From positions 24,800,001-24,864,000 of the forward strand of contig OX467082.1 of assembly GCA_950106755.1 (NCBI GenBank): 64,000 nt of DNA. Reading direction: 5' to 3'. A program made the position numbers and the translations under genes. The stretch comes from Climacium dendroides. Taxonomy: Eukaryota; Streptophyta; Bryopsida; Hypnales; Climaciaceae. A model generated the notes under the pieces. It had not been told where the DNA came from, did not search any database, and saw only the letters and a list, made by a program, of their open reading frames with translations. This document shows positions 60,504 through 64,000 of the stretch, one piece after another (within the stretch, counting starts at the first letter, position 1; every line of letters starts with the position of its first letter).

Positions 60504-63500
60504 CTATCGGGTGAAATAATCGTCCCCTTCTCTAGTGTATTTGCCGACAAAGTCCGGATATTCCAGCATGAGGTGCCTGTCCTGCCACGGGGCTAACACT
60601 CGAACGCGCAGTCCCAGATATGTCTGTCTCAAGGGTATCGTGAGGTGTCCGAAAAGTGTGTTCTGAGACACGTATTGCGACACGCTAAGACCGGATGCGA
60701 GCAGGCCTTCGAGATACGGGCGCACAGTCCCCAAGAGAGTGGAATCGTGTTCACTGCCCACATACGACAAGGGAAACACGGCGTTGTGCACGGGGTTCAG
60801 GATGCTGCTCTCCGGAGAGGAATCGATGAGGAGGGTATTGGATGAATTGGCCCGGAAGTTCTTGGTGACGAACGTCTCGGTGTCCCACACAACCTTGTGC
60901 AACACCTTCAACCGCAGCTGCCCCTCCGGATGGTCGGGGAACTGCACGTAGGTGTTCACGTCGATAGTAGGATCACATGAGATATGGGCGGGGTGCCCCG
61001 GACAGGGTGGGTCGGGAGGGGACGGCAAGGGCGGGCACCTGCACTCCCACCACGGCCGCCTCTCGATAATGGAGGTGCAGTTCTCTAGCGCGAGGACCCG
61101 CATGTAAGTGCGGTCGAAGTCCCGAAAGAGGAAATCGACCATGGGTTTGGCAACGACGGCGGGCAGCCGAGTCCAGACGGAGACGTAAAATCGATTCGTC
61201 AAGCCCGTGAGGAAGCAGTGCAAGTCGGGACGGCAATGCATCGTGTATTTGCCAAAGACGTGGCGCCGTCGAGGGTGGTAATCCTCCTTCGAGGGCTTCG
61301 CCTTCGAGGTCGAGGGAGTTGGCTGGACGTGCCCCACGTCCTCAATTTGGGCGAGGACCCCTTCCAACTCCAGAAGGACGAAATAACTATACACAGGCAA
61401 AGCGACAGGGGGCGCCATCGCGGACACCGGCAGTGGAGCCTGCATATGCGAAATCTCGGGCTCAAAGTCCTCTTCTTTATGAAGAAATGAAGTCCACAAA
61501 AATGAACATGCGACTCCTCAAGCTTTGCCTTGCTAAGAGAGAGACGACAATCCCCTCTCTATGAAGATCCTAGTTCTAACCTGAATGAGATGTGCACTTC
61601 CTACAAACTATTTAGGCAAGTGTTGGACAGAGACAAGGAGCAGAGGGTTGCAAGGACATGGAGTCTCACCTTTCTTACATCCGTGGGAGTGGTGGCCACG
61701 AGAGGAGGTGGTGCCGGTGGCGCCAGGACAGCGAGAGTGTCGACATCTGCGAGGGAGGGAGGCACCATCTTCATAGGTACCGGAGTGGCGACCTCATCGA
61801 CAGCGGGAGCATGGACGTCTACGAGGGAAGGAGGCACTAAGTTTTGAGGCACCGGAGTGGCGACTTCCAAGTCGACGGGAGGGACGACCTCGACAACAGC
61901 AACAGCAGGAGAGCTGACTTCCATGGGGATGGCAGGTAGGACTTCATCATTCCTCGGGGCCAAAACGGGAAGTGGGGACAACGGAGACTCGTTGTCACGT
62001 GCGAGAGCATCGACAACCTGAACCGAAAATGCAAAGGACGTAACTACAACGTCCAGAAGTAGTCGGAGACAAATCCCACAGAGCATCTCAACGAAACAAG
62101 AGTCATGTATAAAGAAAAGCACCCAATATATTACAAGTGGAATACAAAGTTTGTACAAACTGAACGGTGAATGCAGAGGTTCAGTGGTCACGTCCAAGTC
62201 TAGTAGTCTACACCTAACAGGACCACTACAATCCTAACCAAGACGAGAGTCCCTAGACTCCCGGTCTCAAGCTGAACAGACTCAAGACAGACTCGTCGAG
62301 ATGATCTTCGATCGTCCCGACGTAACACCCTAACATAGCGTCTACACCACTACGACTAACTACAAAGATGGGAGCTATAAGTAGGGGTTACCCACCGCGG
62401 GAGCCTCGTCGTCCTTGGCCGGCGAGTCCACCAAGGCTTGATCATCTCGCGTCACCTGGGGCTGCGGTGGAGCAACTGCTTCCTGTAGAGGAGCATACTG
62501 TTGAGTCAAGTTAGTGAATGAGGCCTCCATATCCCCCAATTGAATGTCCAAGTCGTAAGGATCATCGTCGACCACGCTGGGACGATGCATGGGTTCAGGG
62601 ACATGAATAAACGGAAACTGACTGAGGGCCAAGTCATCGTAGTCTGGGTCGCGAGTGACACTCACCGAAATAGTTGCAGGCTCTACGGTCCCCAGCAATT
62701 GTAGGCCCGACGCCGCTGTGGCCGTCGCGGAAGTCGAGTTGGTGGTGGACACTCCAGAGAGGTTCTGGATTTCGCTGGCAGGATGGGCCGTGGGAGTGAC
62801 GGGTGTGGGAGGTGCCTTGGGCATCACTGAGGTGAACATCTCGAAGTGCTCGTTCATAATCTTCAACATCTCCCGATCGCGCCTCCTGTCCTCCTCGTAC
62901 TGCCTATCCTTCTCCGCCTGCTGCCTCCTCTGCTCCTCCAACTACCTCTCCTTCTCGGCGAGCTCGCGGTCCCTCTCCGCTTTCTTGGCCTTGCGCTTGG
63001 CCTTCTTTTCCTGCTCCAGCCGCTCCTTCTCCTCTCTCTCTTTCTGGAGGGCCTCGATGGTCTCGGCACACTTGTCGACTACCACGGAATGCTTCCTCCT
63101 TAATCGCTCGGACATCATCTCCACAAACGAGAGGTTGAGGCCCGCCTTCGTGTCCATGATGTCGGGCTTCGTCTCCTTCTTCCCCACGTTCGAGCTCCCC
63201 GACGCCTGAGGTGCGGCTGTTCCACCTCCAGATACGGTCTCCGCGTCCGACGGAGTGCAATCCCCCCCTTGGGTGGCAGCCCTGACCATCTAGCTGTACT
63301 CCTCCCTGTTCTCCTTTGCCGTGGAGAGCCGCATATTCAGATCCTCCTCATCCACGTCGTCGAGGTCAATTGGGTTCTCCTTGGCATTCTGGAGAGCCAA
63401 ATTGAGCTTCTGCTTCATGGCCCGCACATGAGCCAAGAGAACGAGTTCCTCGGGGCTGACGGGAGGTAGTTGCGACCGCAACGTATCAACGGCGACATGC

Positions 63501-64000
63501 ACCGTGATGAGCTTGCTCACTCCATCGGCATCCAGTGGGGGTCGGGCAGACTTCAACTCCCGAAGAACGCCCTTGACCTTGGAGATTTTTTCTTCCATCG
63601 ATCCCCGCGCAGGTTCGGTGGAGTAGTCTCCGACGTTGGATCAGACATTCTCCAGCTCCACCCGTTGCTCTTCAGAGAGTCTCGCCTTGAGATCGTCCAA
63701 CTCCGTCTGGAGATCCTCGATCTGCATCCTGGGAAGGGCGGGAGGAGAGCCCTCACGAGACGTGCCCGCACTGAAAGATGGGCCTATGGAGGTACGCGGA
63801 GCGGGAGTTTTGAAGATGGGGCCGCTCACTTCAGACCGCACGATCTGAACCTCATGGAGGCGAGGATGACTACGACTCGATAGGGGTGAGGCAGGATCGG
63901 TTTGGGCCCTCTGCAGCTCCGGAACTCTTGCTAGAGGAGAATCGGAACGCAAAGTTTGAAGCTGTGGATGGGAGGATGGAGAAGTGGGAGACAAGGAAGG
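60504..64000 (-). pseudogene. Coiled-coil protein with FCP1-like pseudophosphatase domain, 5' end outside window
   Basis: Exons on the minus strand: above 64000 down to 62396, then 61670-62017, then about 60504-61469, joined in phase 0 by GT-AG introns of 378 and 200 bp. The first exon has a Ser/Pro-rich part, a Lys/Glu/Arg-rich coiled coil (62870-63060) and a Pro/Thr-rich linker; it carries in-frame stops TGA 63641-63643, TAG 63290-63292 and TAG 62942-62944, with no frameshift. The second exon is Pro/Val-rich. The last encodes an FCP1/NIF-type HAD domain: YFVLLELEGVL, RPDLHCFLTGL, FYVSVWTRLP, TLLIDSSPESSILNPVHNAV. The catalytic DxDGT motif is ELEGV, both Asp replaced by Glu, so phosphatase activity is unlikely. 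A shorter protein starting after the last stop (for example the Met codon at about 62869) remains possible. Confidence 0.7.

Noticed and set aside
62655..63209. 184-codon plus-strand frame
   Set aside because: Antisense of the coiled-coil exon of the FCP1-like gene; Leu/Ser-rich as expected for the complement of Lys/Glu/Arg codons.

Overview
The window is nuclear DNA from a land plant. Genes are split by short GT-AG introns of about 60-380 bp, two genes are plant housekeeping genes (a STIC2/YbaB homologue and a RABH1/Rab6 GTPase), and there are plant-only families (phytocyanins and S-protein homologues). Compact GC-richer genes sit in very AT-rich, transposon-filled spacers. This fits a non-seed plant, most likely a bryophyte, but the species cannot be fixed from sequence alone.

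Layout: 0.4-2.0 kb, STIC2-like gene (+). 3.6-5.25 kb, seven-exon RABH1 gene (+). 8.0-9.06 kb, intronless secreted protein with two S-protein-like domains (+). From 10 to 56.5 kb lie six phytocyanin (early-nodulin-like) genes: A (-, 10.5-11.0), B (+, 36.8-37.4), E (-, 39.9-40.4), C (+, 44.7-45.2), F (-, 47.6-48.2) and D (-, 55.9-56.4). All six have a first exon of exactly 190 nt, the same intron position, and the same loss of the copper-binding His and Cys. A, B, C and D are copies of one duplicated block. C has a changed TATA box, and D has lost its promoter where a mobile element abuts it.

Between A and B lie about 24 kb of mobile DNA. On the minus strand (14.27-18.94 kb) there is a frame of about 1,557 codons with a possible ParB-like module, broken only by stop codons. 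On the plus strand (30.7-33.9 kb) there is a decayed transposase-like gene of the DUF7869 type. A short inverted match at 13.87 and 34.29 kb raises the untested idea that both belong to one element of about 20 kb.

Small elements are well resolved. One MITE family has four copies, each with an intact 4-bp target duplication. A 153-bp hAT-like fold-back has an 8-bp duplication. Three CACTA-like MITEs have 3-bp duplications. An element of about 780 bp has long terminal inverted repeats and internal repeats. Several minisatellites and at least two AT-rich dispersed repeat families fill the rest.

The right end (60.5-64.0 kb) is GC-richer and holds, on the minus strand, a coiled-coil protein with a C-terminal FCP1-like phosphatase fold whose catalytic aspartates are replaced. 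Its upstream frame carries three in-frame stops, so it is probably a pseudogene. It runs off the window. No rRNA, tRNA or CRISPR array was found.
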